Source: Oscillospiraceae bacterium
Lineage (GTDB): Bacteria > Bacillota > Clostridia > Oscillospirales > Acutalibacteraceae
Assembly (NCBI GenBank): GCA_029012165.1
Contig: JAQXLO010000025.1
Span: 1-15,772, forward strand
Direction: 5' to 3'
Length of the DNA stretch: 15,772 bases
How positions within the stretch are numbered: the stretch's first letter is position 1; the number at the start of each line of letters is the position of its first letter. The notes under the pieces were generated by a model. That model was not told the DNA's origin, searched no databases, and was given only the letters and a program-made list of their open reading frames with translations. The position numbers and the translations under genes were made by a program. Shown one piece after another: positions 7,830 to 14,520 of this stretch.

Positions 7830-8974
7830 GATAATTCACCCTCTGTCCAAAATGCGGTGCCGTCACCGCCGTATAAAACGCCCAGCGCCTCGGCGACGCT
7901 TGCGCCGAGATCGGCAAAGGTTTCCCGTGTGCCGATGTTTCGGGGCGTCCAGTTTTTATTGTATGCCAGCATGGGCACATACTCCCGTGTGTGGTCAGTG
8001 CCGTAAAACGCCGGGTCGCACCCGTGGTCTCCCGTCACGATCAGCAGATCCTCGTCCCCCAGCTTTGGCAAAAATTCCGCCAGAAATGCATCCAGCGCCG
8101 TCAGGGCGGCGGCATAGCCGTCCACGTCCCGCCGGTGACCGTAGAGCGTATCGAAGTCCACCAAATTGGCGTAGCACAGCCCGTGAAAATCCCGCCGCAG
8201 CAGTTCGCCGAGGATGCGCATCCCCTCGGCGTTATTATGGGTGGCGAAGTGTTCCGTGATGCCCTGCATACAGAATATATCCCCGATCTTGCCCACGGCC
8301 AGCACATCCAGCCCGGCATTTTTCAGGCAGTCCGGCACCGTTTCCTTGGGCGGCGGCAAAGAAAAGTCCCGCCTGTCCCCGGTGCGGGTAAAGGGATATT
8401 CCCCCGCAAAGGGTCGTGCGATCACACGGCCGACGGCGTGTTCTCCCTGCAAAATCTGCCGGGCAATGCGGCAATAGCGATACAATTCCTGCACATCCGT
8501 CACCGCCGTATGGGCGGCGATCTGAAACACGCTGTCGGCGGAGGTGTAGACGATGGGGAACCCCGTGCGCAGATGTTCTTCGCCGTAGTCCTCCAGCACC
8601 TTGATGCCGGAATAGGGCTTGTTGCAAAGCACCTCTTTGCCGATTTCTTTGCAAAACGGCTCCAGCACTTCGGGTGGAAAGCCGTCGGGATAGGTGGGGA
8701 ACGCTCGCTCGGACACAACGCCGCACATCTCCCAGTGCCCCGTCACGGTGTCCTTGCCGGCGGATCTTTCCGTCAGCTTGCCGTACACGCCGATGGGACT
8801 GCCCCTCTCGCCGTGGGCACAGCGCAGTCCCAGCGCTTCGAGGGTGGGGATATGCAGCCTGTCACTTTCGCAAACCGAGCGGAATGTGTCGGCGCCTGCG
8901 TCCCCGTAAAGTCCCGCATCCGGCTGTGCGCCGATGCCGAGACTGTCGGCGACGATCCAAAATACACGTTTCAT
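7826..8974 (-). CDS. deoB: phosphopentomutase
   Basis: Interconverts (deoxy)ribose 1-phosphate and 5-phosphate in nucleoside salvage, in the cytoplasm. It belongs to the alkaline phosphatase superfamily. At 382 residues it is near the usual 390-400. Visible metal and active-site residues: D10 in IVADSLGIG; the phosphorylated threonine in the DTVTGHWE motif (75-82); D275 and H280 in VDFDTLYGH; D316 and H317 in TGDHGCDP; and H328 in GTDHTREYVP. The spacing of the last five agrees with the known bacterial enzyme. An inserted cap domain lies at about 95-200. GGAGAG precedes the ATG. It sits 2 bp after the YczE-like gene and overlaps the activase gene by 4 bp, the middle gene of a tight three-gene operon. 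No nucleoside phosphorylase gene is nearby. Confidence 0.96.
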   Translation of the reverse strand: MKRVFWIVADSLGIGAQPDAGLYGDAGADTFRSVCESDRLHIPTLEALGLRCAHGERGSPIGVYGKLTERSAGKDTVTGHWEMCGVVSERAFPTYPDGFPPEVLEPFCKEIGKEVLCNKPYSGIKVLEDYGEEHLRTGFPIVYTSADSVFQIAAHTAVTDVQELYRYCRIARQILQGEHAVGRVIARPFAGEYPFTRTGDRRDFSLPPPKETVPDCLKNAGLDVLAVGKIGDIFCMQGITEHFATHNNAEGMRILGELLRRDFHGLCYANLVDFDTLYGHRRDVDGYAAALTALDAFLAEFLPKLGDEDLLIVTGDHGCDPAFYGTDHTREYVPMLAYNKNWTPRNIGTRETFADLGASVAEALGVLYGGDGTAFWTEGELS

Positions 8975-8976
8975 GC

Positions 8977-9672
8977 TCAGCTCTCCAAGTCAAAATATCC
9001 CGCAAGTTTTGCAAACAGCGGTGTGACCTCCACGTGCTTTTCCAGCCACTTGTCAAAGAAGCCGATCAAAAAGCCGTTGCAGACGGTCATGATCAACGTA
9101 CCGAAGCCGACGCCCACAAACCGGTGGAACAGCAAAAGCGTCATGGCGCAGGAGACGAGCAGGCAGGAAAAATCGAAAATCTGTTTAAATCGGGTGCGGT
9201 TCAGGCGGTACCGCTGTGAAATGCCCTTGACGAAGAAATCATACACCTGCGGGTACAAATACACCCGATAAATCATGGCGATGGACAGGGACGTGAGCGT
9301 CATGCCCAGCACGAAATACACGATCTTCAGCGGCAGGGGCAGTGTGCCGGGGACGGTCACGGCGGGATTAAAGTGCGGAATCAGCACACGCCACAAATCT
9401 AACACGGCGCCGTAAAACAAGCCGGTCAAAAAGGAGCTGAAATAGACGAGCTTCACCCGCCGCATGGCAATACAGAACACGACGAACAGCACCCCCTGCA
9501 CGATGTATTCACACTGCCCGAAGGTCAGCCCGATCTTCTGCGAGAGGATGTACGCCGGTGCCACGATCATCGAGACGCCGAAATCGGTGCAGGTGATCAT
9601 CGCCACGGACAACGCCAGTAATAGGATGCTCAAAACATACAGCAGCTCTGCGGGAATTTTGATTTGTTTCAT
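8977..9672 (-). CDS. YczE/YitT-like integral membrane protein (DUF6198-type)
   Basis: A 231-residue membrane protein with about five or six hydrophobic segments (roughly 10-27, 56-70, 76-95, 115-134, 167-183 and 186-206). Recognisable family features: TDFGVSMIVAPAYILS after the first helix, PQVYDFFVKGIS between the middle and last helices, and the glycine-rich VGVGFGTLIMTVCNGFLIGFF near the end. This pattern is that of the YczE/YyaS/YitT family of Firmicutes, whose biochemical role is not established. The ATG at 9670-9672 is preferred over upstream in-frame starts because GGAGAG lies 5 bases before it and the promoter starts just upstream. It is the first gene of the operon with deoB and the radical SAM activase. 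That position suggests, but does not prove, a role in nucleoside or nucleobase handling. Confidence 0.82.
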   Translation of the reverse strand: MKQIKIPAELLYVLSILLLALSVAMITCTDFGVSMIVAPAYILSQKIGLTFGQCEYIVQGVLFVVFCIAMRRVKLVYFSSFLTGLFYGAVLDLWRVLIPHFNPAVTVPGTLPLPLKIVYFVLGMTLTSLSIAMIYRVYLYPQVYDFFVKGISQRYRLNRTRFKQIFDFSCLLVSCAMTLLLFHRFVGVGFGTLIMTVCNGFLIGFFDKWLEKHVEVTPLFAKLAGYFDLES

Positions 9673-9708
9673 GCTTTCTCTCCGAGTGTGTAAAAATATC
9701 CATCCCAT

Positions 9709-9737
9709 AGAATACCACACACGTCGGAAAGTGTCAA
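9709..9737 (-). promoter_or_regulatory. promoter of the membrane protein-deoB-activase operon
   Basis: Minus strand: TTGACA (9732-9737), exactly 17 bp, TATTCT (9709-9714). The expected start is about 30 bp upstream of the 9672 ATG. It diverges from the + strand promoter at 9776-9804; the two -35 boxes are 38 bp apart. Confidence 0.83.
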
Positions 9738-9775
9738 TCTGCCGCACAGAGCTTGCACGCCCTCACACGTCGTGC

Positions 9776-9804
9776 TTGACACGCTGTCGGTTTGCGGGTA
9801 TACT
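9776..9804 (+). promoter_or_regulatory. promoter of the metallo-hydrolase gene
   Basis: TTGACA (9776-9781), exactly 17 bp, TATACT (9799-9804): two near-consensus boxes at ideal spacing. The expected start is near 9811, leaving a short leader before the AGAGGT ribosome site and the ATG at 9838. Confidence 0.88.
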
Positions 9805-9837
9805 GAATGTACCTGTATAGAAAAAGAGGTATCGACT

Positions 9838-10860
9838 ATGAAAAAACCGCTTTCCAAAAAGACCAAAATCATCCTCGCTGTTTTGCTGGTGCTTGTAATC
9901 GCCGCTCTCATCCCCGTTTCCGTTCTGGTTCTCATCCCCGAGTGGAAGCTGTATTCCCGCCGTGCTGACATTACCGTTTCCGACGCCGCACTTTCAAACG
10001 GCAGTGACCGCATCCATTTTCTGAACACGGGACACTCCGATGCGTTTTTGCTCGAGAGTGACGGTCATTTTGCGCTCATCGACGCCGCCGAGGACACCGA
10101 CAATCCGAGAGGCTTCGACGCATTGGAGCTGGACGGCTACGAGGATTTAGTCCTCGACTATCTCAAAACCCATGCCTCTTCGGCGGACGGGCGTGTACAC
10201 CTCGATTTCGTCCTCGGCACCCACAGCCACTCTGACCACATCGGCGGCTTTGATACCGTGATTGCCGACAGCGACGTTGACGTCGGCAGAGCCTATCTCA
10301 AGGTATACGACAGCAAAAAAATCCGAGACAAGGAAATCGTACAGTGGGACAACCAAGAAGTCTACGACCAAATGGTTAACGCACTCACAGCGAAAAATGT
10401 GCCGATTGAAACAGCGCCGAGCACCGAGCCGTTCACGCTCGGCAACTTTACGATAACCATTTTCAACGGCATCGACGAACCCACCGACGGCAAGGTCGGC
10501 GAAAATGACCAGTCCATGGGCGTACTCGTGGAGAAAGACGGCACTCGTGTTTTCCTCGCCGGCGATATCGACGACAAAAGCGGCGACGAAGCCCGTCTCG
10601 CCGCACAAATCGGTGACATCAACCTGCTGAAAGTCGGTCACCACGCCTATCCCCTCTCCTCCACGGAGAACTGGCTGCGCACCCTCTCGCCCGAATACTG
10701 CGTCGTCACCAACGCTAAAAGCGAAAAAACGAACCCCATCCTGCGACGCATCGCCCGCATCACCCACAGCACCGTGCTTTTGACCACGGCGGAGGACGGC
10801 GTCCTTGCCGAGATCGGCAGCAGCGGACAGATCACGTTCTACAACTCCATACATGACTGA
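9838..10860 (+). CDS. membrane-anchored metallo-beta-lactamase-fold hydrolase, ComEC/Rec2 C-terminal-like
   Basis: The 340-residue protein has a basic N-terminus and one hydrophobic helix (about 11-34) that acts as a signal anchor and places the rest outside the cell. The MBL fold follows. The domain starts with RIHFLNTGHSDAFLLE (about 58-73), where ComEC-type enzymes have a GQGD/S motif. The zinc motif THSHSDH gives H129, H131, D133 and H134. FLAGDIDD supplies D243, and LKVGHHA supplies H268/H269. This order (HxHxDH, then GD, then GHH) is that of the MBL domain of ComEC, and of free-standing extracellular nuclease- or phosphodiesterase-like relatives. It lacks the ComEC membrane channel, so it is not a DNA uptake channel itself. 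Substrate unknown; a phosphodiester such as DNA is a fair guess. I chose the ATG at 9838 by its AGAGGT site; the upstream in-frame codons fall inside the promoter. Confidence 0.88.
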   Translation: MKKPLSKKTKIILAVLLVLVIAALIPVSVLVLIPEWKLYSRRADITVSDAALSNGSDRIHFLNTGHSDAFLLESDGHFALIDAAEDTDNPRGFDALELDGYEDLVLDYLKTHASSADGRVHLDFVLGTHSHSDHIGGFDTVIADSDVDVGRAYLKVYDSKKIRDKEIVQWDNQEVYDQMVNALTAKNVPIETAPSTEPFTLGNFTITIFNGIDEPTDGKVGENDQSMGVLVEKDGTRVFLAGDIDDKSGDEARLAAQIGDINLLKVGHHAYPLSSTENWLRTLSPEYCVVTNAKSEKTNPILRRIARITHSTVLLTTAEDGVLAEIGSSGQITFYNSIHD

Positions 10861-10876
10861 CATCTTCCGTCCCCGG

Positions 10877-10917
10877 CTGTCGCAGGTTGACAAACGTCAA
10901 CGGCGGCAGTCTTTTTT
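10877..10917 (+). terminator. intrinsic terminator after the metallo-hydrolase gene
   Basis: The stem CTGTCGC (10877-10883) with GCGGCAG (10903-10909) and the inner GTTGAC/GTCAAC (10886-10891 with 10896-10901) is followed by TCTTTTTT. It begins 16 bp after the stop codon. Confidence 0.9.
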
Positions 10918-10930
10918 AGGGCAACACCGC

Positions 10931-10948
10931 ACAAATCCGTGATGAACC
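10931..10948 (+). repeat. short dispersed repeat, copy 1
   Basis: This 18-bp stretch shares 16 consecutive bases (AAATCCGTGATGAACC) and the flanking ACA with the complement of 15728-15747, apart from a 2-base A-run difference. It lies between the terminator of the metallo-hydrolase gene and the promoter of the glycosidase gene. Two copies only are visible, so its class is unknown. Confidence 0.5.
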
Positions 10949-10983
10949 TTTTTAAGGAACCTGTCGCATTTCCGTGCATCTTG

Positions 10984-10992
10984 TGGTATAAT
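10984..10992 (+). promoter_or_regulatory. extended -10 promoter of the glycosidase gene
   Basis: A perfect TATAAT at 10987-10992 carries the extended TG (TGG-TATAAT). No convincing -35 box is seen 16-18 bp upstream, which fits an extended -10 promoter or one needing an activator. The ATG at 11030 follows a GGAAAGGTG ribosome site. Confidence 0.7.
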
Positions 10993-11029
10993 ACATTCCA
11001 GCGCAAAAAAGGAAAGGTGTGTTCCCTGT

Positions 11030-13012
11030 ATGCTCAAGAAAAGAATACTCGGTTTTGCCCTGTGTGTCTGTATTCTGCTTTCTGCCACGGCTGTCCCGTC
11101 CTATGCCGCCGGAGAAGCAGGGCAAGTGCCGTCCCTGCTGCGGGTGCTGGAGGACGTTTCGGGCACGGTCATCAGCGTCCTTGCCCGATGCCGAAACAAA
11201 CTTCTGCACACAGACGAAGCGGACATTCCCGTGCCGCCTGTAAACGCACCCTCCTGGACAGAATACGCCGGCGAACCGATCGACAATCCCGAACAGACCC
11301 TGTCCGCCGAAACATGGGTCATGCAGGAGATTACCTTTGTCAGCGACAAAGCCTATGCCGACCCGTTTTGCGATGTGGACGTGGATCTGCTTCTGTTCGG
11401 CGGCGGCAGGCTCTATACCATCCCCGCTTTCTGGGACGGCGGCAACACGTGGAAAGTCCGTTTTGTCTGTCCCGCCGCCGGCACTTGGTACTACAAAACT
11501 GTTTGTACCGACAGCGAAAACACCTCCCTCGGCGCAAGAACCGGCAAGGTAATCTGCGCCGCATACAGCGGTGTGCACGACATCTACAAGCACGGCTTCG
11601 TGACGACGAACACTGGCAAGAAGTATTTCACCTACGCCGACGGCACACCCTTTTTCTATCTCGGCGACACCCACTGGAGCCTTGGGGACGAAACGGCGGA
11701 TATGGTGAAAACCATCTGTGAAAAGCGTGCCGCACAGGGCTTTACCGTGTACCAGAGTGAGCCCATCGGCGCAGCATTCGATTTTATCGACGGCATCACC
11801 GAGGCGGACATGGCGGGACTTGCGCAGTACGACGAGAAGTTCGCCATCATCGCACAAAACGGTCTCGTCCACGCAAACGCCCAGTTTTTCTTCACCGCCT
11901 ATATGCAGCCGCTGATCGAAAACCACGGCGGCTATACGGCCGACAAGGATTTGGCGGACAGCGCCAAGCAGTATCTGGAAAAAATTTGCCGCTACTGGGT
12001 GGCACGGTACGGCGCTTATCCCGTGATCTGGACGCTGGGGCAGGAATCGGACAACGACTTCTATTGGAGCGAGACCGAACACCCGGACTGGAGCTATAAA
12101 AACAATCCCTACAAGCTCGTTGCCCGGTATCTGGCAAAATACGACGCCTACGACCATCCCCTTTCCGCCCATCAGGAGCATACGGGGGCGACGGCGGCCT
12201 ACGGCAACGGCAGAGGTGCGGGCGACAAATGCAAGGTGTATCTGCGTTCTTCTGCCCCCTCCTGTTTCCGGGACGTTCCGGCTCACACGTTCTATGCGGC
12301 ACAGTGGCAGATCTCCAAAACAGAACCTTGCGATTTCAACGTGGCAAAGGATTATTGGTACAATGCCCAGGGCAAACCCGCTGTGAACTTCGAGGGGCAG
12401 TACTGCTATCTGTGGACGAAAAATTTCGGCTCACGGATGCAGGGCTGGACGGCGTATCTCAACGGGATGTACGGCTACGGCTGGGGCGGTCACGACACAT
12501 GGAGCTATCTCAACACCTACGATGAGGAAAACGACAGCTCCGACGGTGTGGACACCATCACCAGCGAAGAAAAAATTCGCGCAACCTGGCAGGATGCGCT
12601 TGAATACTCCAGCAGCTATCAGGTCGGGTATATGCGCACTTTTCTGGAGCAGGCAAAGTGGTATACGCTCATCCCCCGGTTTGACAACCGCGCCTATTTC
12701 GTGCCCTGCGCCAACGTCTACTATACCTGCGCCAGCAATGCGGACAACTCCGAAATCGTGCTGTATTTCTATTCCTTCACCGACGCATCCGTTGCGCAGA
12801 AAGCAAACACGAAGTTCTACGGCGGGCTCCAAACGGGTACCGTGGGCAATCTTGTTCCGGGGAAAAGCTACACCTGCCAATGGTTTGACCCCATCGCAGG
12901 GGAATACTCGGAAAAGTGTGCCTTTACGGCGACCCGGTTCGGCACATACTGTATCGGCGAAAAGCCGAAAGCCACCGACATGGTACTGCTGGTGGAAGCG
13001 AAGGACAGCTGA
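11030..13012 (+). CDS. secreted DUF5060/DUF4038 glycoside hydrolase, GH140 apiosidase-like
   Basis: A 660-residue exported enzyme. Residues 1-26 form a signal peptide (KKR, hydrophobic core, cut after SYA); there is no lipobox or LPXTG. Regions in order: a unique linker (about 27-72); an Ig-like DUF5060-type domain (about 73-170; PAFWDGGNTWKVRFVCPAAGTWYYKT); a TIM-barrel DUF4038 catalytic domain (about 188-500) with FFYLGDTHWSLG (208-219), AQGFTVYQSEP (235-245), YPVIWTLGQESD (330-341) and VNFEGQY (452-458); and a beta-rich C-terminal domain (about 540-658; VLYFYSF, CQWFDPIAGEY) like the putative collagen-binding domain often found there. E339 and E455 are the best candidates for catalytic acids by position and spacing. 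In the related GH140 family such enzymes cut apiose from rhamnogalacturonan II, but the substrate here cannot be told. It has no transporter or regulator partner nearby. Confidence 0.88.
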   Translation: MLKKRILGFALCVCILLSATAVPSYAAGEAGQVPSLLRVLEDVSGTVISVLARCRNKLLHTDEADIPVPPVNAPSWTEYAGEPIDNPEQTLSAETWVMQEITFVSDKAYADPFCDVDVDLLLFGGGRLYTIPAFWDGGNTWKVRFVCPAAGTWYYKTVCTDSENTSLGARTGKVICAAYSGVHDIYKHGFVTTNTGKKYFTYADGTPFFYLGDTHWSLGDETADMVKTICEKRAAQGFTVYQSEPIGAAFDFIDGITEADMAGLAQYDEKFAIIAQNGLVHANAQFFFTAYMQPLIENHGGYTADKDLADSAKQYLEKICRYWVARYGAYPVIWTLGQESDNDFYWSETEHPDWSYKNNPYKLVARYLAKYDAYDHPLSAHQEHTGATAAYGNGRGAGDKCKVYLRSSAPSCFRDVPAHTFYAAQWQISKTEPCDFNVAKDYWYNAQGKPAVNFEGQYCYLWTKNFGSRMQGWTAYLNGMYGYGWGGHDTWSYLNTYDEENDSSDGVDTITSEEKIRATWQDALEYSSSYQVGYMRTFLEQAKWYTLIPRFDNRAYFVPCANVYYTCASNADNSEIVLYFYSFTDASVAQKANTKFYGGLQTGTVGNLVPGKSYTCQWFDPIAGEYSEKCAFTATRFGTYCIGEKPKATDMVLLVEAKDS

Positions 13013-13013
13013 C

Positions 13014-13042
13014 TTGACAAAACAGCCGTCCTGTGGTAGGCT
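13014..13042 (+). promoter_or_regulatory. promoter of the lipoprotein gene
   Basis: TTGACA (13014-13019), 17 bp, then TAGGCT (13037-13042) with an extended TG (13034-13035). The -35 box starts one base after the stop of the glycosidase gene, so the lipoprotein gene can be transcribed alone; there is no terminator between the two genes, and read-through is also possible. Confidence 0.7.
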
Positions 13043-13066
13043 GATGCCGTTAAGGGGAGTGAACCG

Positions 13067-13855
13067 ATGAAACGTGCAAAAATTTTCCTTTGCGCCGCAC
13101 TGGCGGTGATACTGCTTTTCTATGCCGGATGCGGCAAGCGGCAGACCGAGGAGGAACCGAGGCCTTGGGCGGTATCATCCACAAACGCAAAACCCACCGA
13201 AACGCCCACGGAAACGACCCGCTCCGCCGAGCTGCCCACCATGGAAACGCTGGAAACGGACGGCACCTCCATCACCCTGCCCATGGGTGTGTCCGCCGCC
13301 GATATTGCCCAGCTGGAAGCCATGCTTTGGCCGCACTTTTTCTATGTGGACTACGACAGCACAGACGCAGACGTCCAAGACGCCATGGAATATATCACCG
13401 ACGGCTCCGTGCCGTGGGGCTTGCAGCGGGTCTACGACACGCTGGATCCCGACGCCTCCCACGGCACTTACGAACAGCTGTCCGTGGAAACCGACCCCGA
13501 TCCCCGGTCGCTGTTCCCCGACACCTACTACAAGGTGGATGCCGCCGTGGTGGATTTCCTGCTGGAGGATGTCCTGCACTGCACCCCGGACAGCCGTGTG
13601 CGCACCGATGCGTTCTACGCCGAGGGCGACTACTATTACTTCCGCTGTCTTGCCACGGGCGTCCAGCCCACCGAGGCGCACGTCCGTGCCTGTCAAACTT
13701 TGGAGAACGGGCACTACCGCATCACCGCCGAGCTGATGACTGCTGACCCGGACAGCGAACCGAGCCACTTGAAGTCCGCATTTCTGGAAGTGTCCATCGC
13801 CCGAACCGGCGCGCTGCGGCACTGGACAGTCTACAATGTGGAAACATTTGAATGA
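13067..13855 (+). CDS. putative lipoprotein of unknown function
   Basis: A 262-residue protein with a lipoprotein signal: basic start (MKRAK), hydrophobic core, and lipobox FYAGC with the lipidated cysteine at 22. A Thr/Pro/Glu-rich linker (about 24-66; PTETPTETTRSAELPT) would hold the globular part away from the membrane. The globular domain (about 70-262) is acidic and rich in Asp and Tyr. It has no catalytic motif I recognise; a DYYYFRCLATG strand and an ending of alternating strands (FLEVSIARTGALRHWTVYNVETF) suggest a mainly beta or mixed fold of the solute- or signal-sensing type. The ATG follows AGGGGAG by 8-9 bases. It is bounded by its own promoter and terminator. I do not recognise the family. 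Confidence 0.8.
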   Translation: MKRAKIFLCAALAVILLFYAGCGKRQTEEEPRPWAVSSTNAKPTETPTETTRSAELPTMETLETDGTSITLPMGVSAADIAQLEAMLWPHFFYVDYDSTDADVQDAMEYITDGSVPWGLQRVYDTLDPDASHGTYEQLSVETDPDPRSLFPDTYYKVDAAVVDFLLEDVLHCTPDSRVRTDAFYAEGDYYYFRCLATGVQPTEAHVRACQTLENGHYRITAELMTADPDSEPSHLKSAFLEVSIARTGALRHWTVYNVETFE

Positions 13856-13863
13856 TTTTTTGG

Positions 13864-13898
13864 CATGGGTTTCTCGAAAAGAAATCCATGTCTTTTTT
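13864..13898 (+). terminator. intrinsic terminator after the lipoprotein gene
   Basis: An 11-bp uninterrupted stem, CATGGGTTTCT (13864-13874) with AGAAATCCATG (13880-13890) around CGAAA, followed by TCTTTTTT. The end of the T-run touches the ECF-type promoter. Confidence 0.93.
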
Positions 13899-13923
13899 GT
13901 AACCTTCTTCCGTGTTTTGCGTC
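13898..13923 (+). promoter_or_regulatory. putative ECF-sigma-type promoter of the sigma/anti-sigma operon
   Basis: TGTAAC (13898-13903), exactly 16 bp, then CGTC (13920-13923). This matches the AAC/CGTC pattern and spacing recognised by many ECF sigma factors of Firmicutes (B. subtilis SigW/SigX-like). It differs from all other promoters in the window, which are TTGACA/TATAAT-like. It sits 36 bp before the sigma gene start, implying that the sigma factor transcribes its own operon. Recognition by this sigma is inferred. Confidence 0.72.
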
Positions 13924-13959
13924 TTATACAGTGAAACCCATTGGAAAGGAGCATCCGCT

Positions 13960-14520
13960 TTGGACGATACCGCCATAATCAAATTATTCCATCAGCGGGA
14001 CGAGCGTGCCATCCGTGCCGCAGACGCTGCTTACGGCAACTACTGCCGCAGTATCGCCATGCGTATCCTCGGCAGCTTCTCCGATGCCGAGGAGTGCGTC
14101 AACGATACGTTTCTGCGTGCATGGAACACCATCCCGCCCCAGTGCCCGGCAAAGCTGTCGCTGTATCTCGGGCGCATTGCCCGCAATCTGTCCATCGACC
14201 GTGCCCGCAAAAACAAAGCCGCCAAGCGTGACGCCGGGAACTACGAGGGGCTTTTAGAGGAATTAGAGCCGTTTCTCCCCTGCGCCGAAACGGTGGAACA
14301 GGCTGTGGAGGACGCCGCACTGCGTGAGGCGCTGAACCGTTTTCTGCACACGCTTTCCCGACGGGACTGCACGCTGTTTCTGCGGCGCTACTTCTACGCC
14401 GACAGCGTGCCGGACGCCGCAAAACAATGCGGCGTTTCGGAAAGCAATGCAAAAGTGATCCTGCATCGCACACGAAAAAAACTGCAGCTTTTTTTGGAAC
14501 AGGAGGAATTGTACTTATGA
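13960..14520 (+). CDS. ECF-type RNA polymerase sigma factor (sigma-70 family)
   Basis: A 186-residue factor with only regions 2 and 4. Region 2 (about 24-88) carries SDAEECVNDTFLRAWN (41-56), the core-binding and -10 part, and GRIARNLSIDRARKNKAAKR (71-90). Region 4 (about 120-176) ends in the helix-turn-helix VPDAAKQCGVSESNAKVILHRTRKKL that reads the -35 box. The preferred start is TTG at 13960, 8 bases after AAAGGAG; the frame extends upstream to an ATG at 13912, but that codon lies inside the promoter. Its stop overlaps the next start (ATGA at 14517-14520), the usual arrangement for sigma and anti-sigma genes, which keeps the two proteins in balance. It would direct RNA polymerase to a small regulon, probably of envelope genes. 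Confidence 0.93.
   Translation: MDDTAIIKLFHQRDERAIRAADAAYGNYCRSIAMRILGSFSDAEECVNDTFLRAWNTIPPQCPAKLSLYLGRIARNLSIDRARKNKAAKRDAGNYEGLLEELEPFLPCAETVEQAVEDAALREALNRFLHTLSRRDCTLFLRRYFYADSVPDAAKQCGVSESNAKVILHRTRKKLQLFLEQEELYL

Noticed and set aside
7991..9271. A 426-codon + strand frame opposite deoB and the membrane protein gene.
   Set aside because: It crosses two certain genes in antisense, shows no domain and has no promoter of its own.
10952..12286. A 444-codon minus-strand frame opposite the glycosidase.
   Set aside because: It covers the signal peptide and catalytic domain of a well-supported gene and has no features of its own.
13912..13959. ATG extension of the sigma factor by 16 residues.
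   Set aside because: It lies within the -35/-10 spacer of the ECF promoter, whereas TTG at 13960 has AAAGGAG at good distance.
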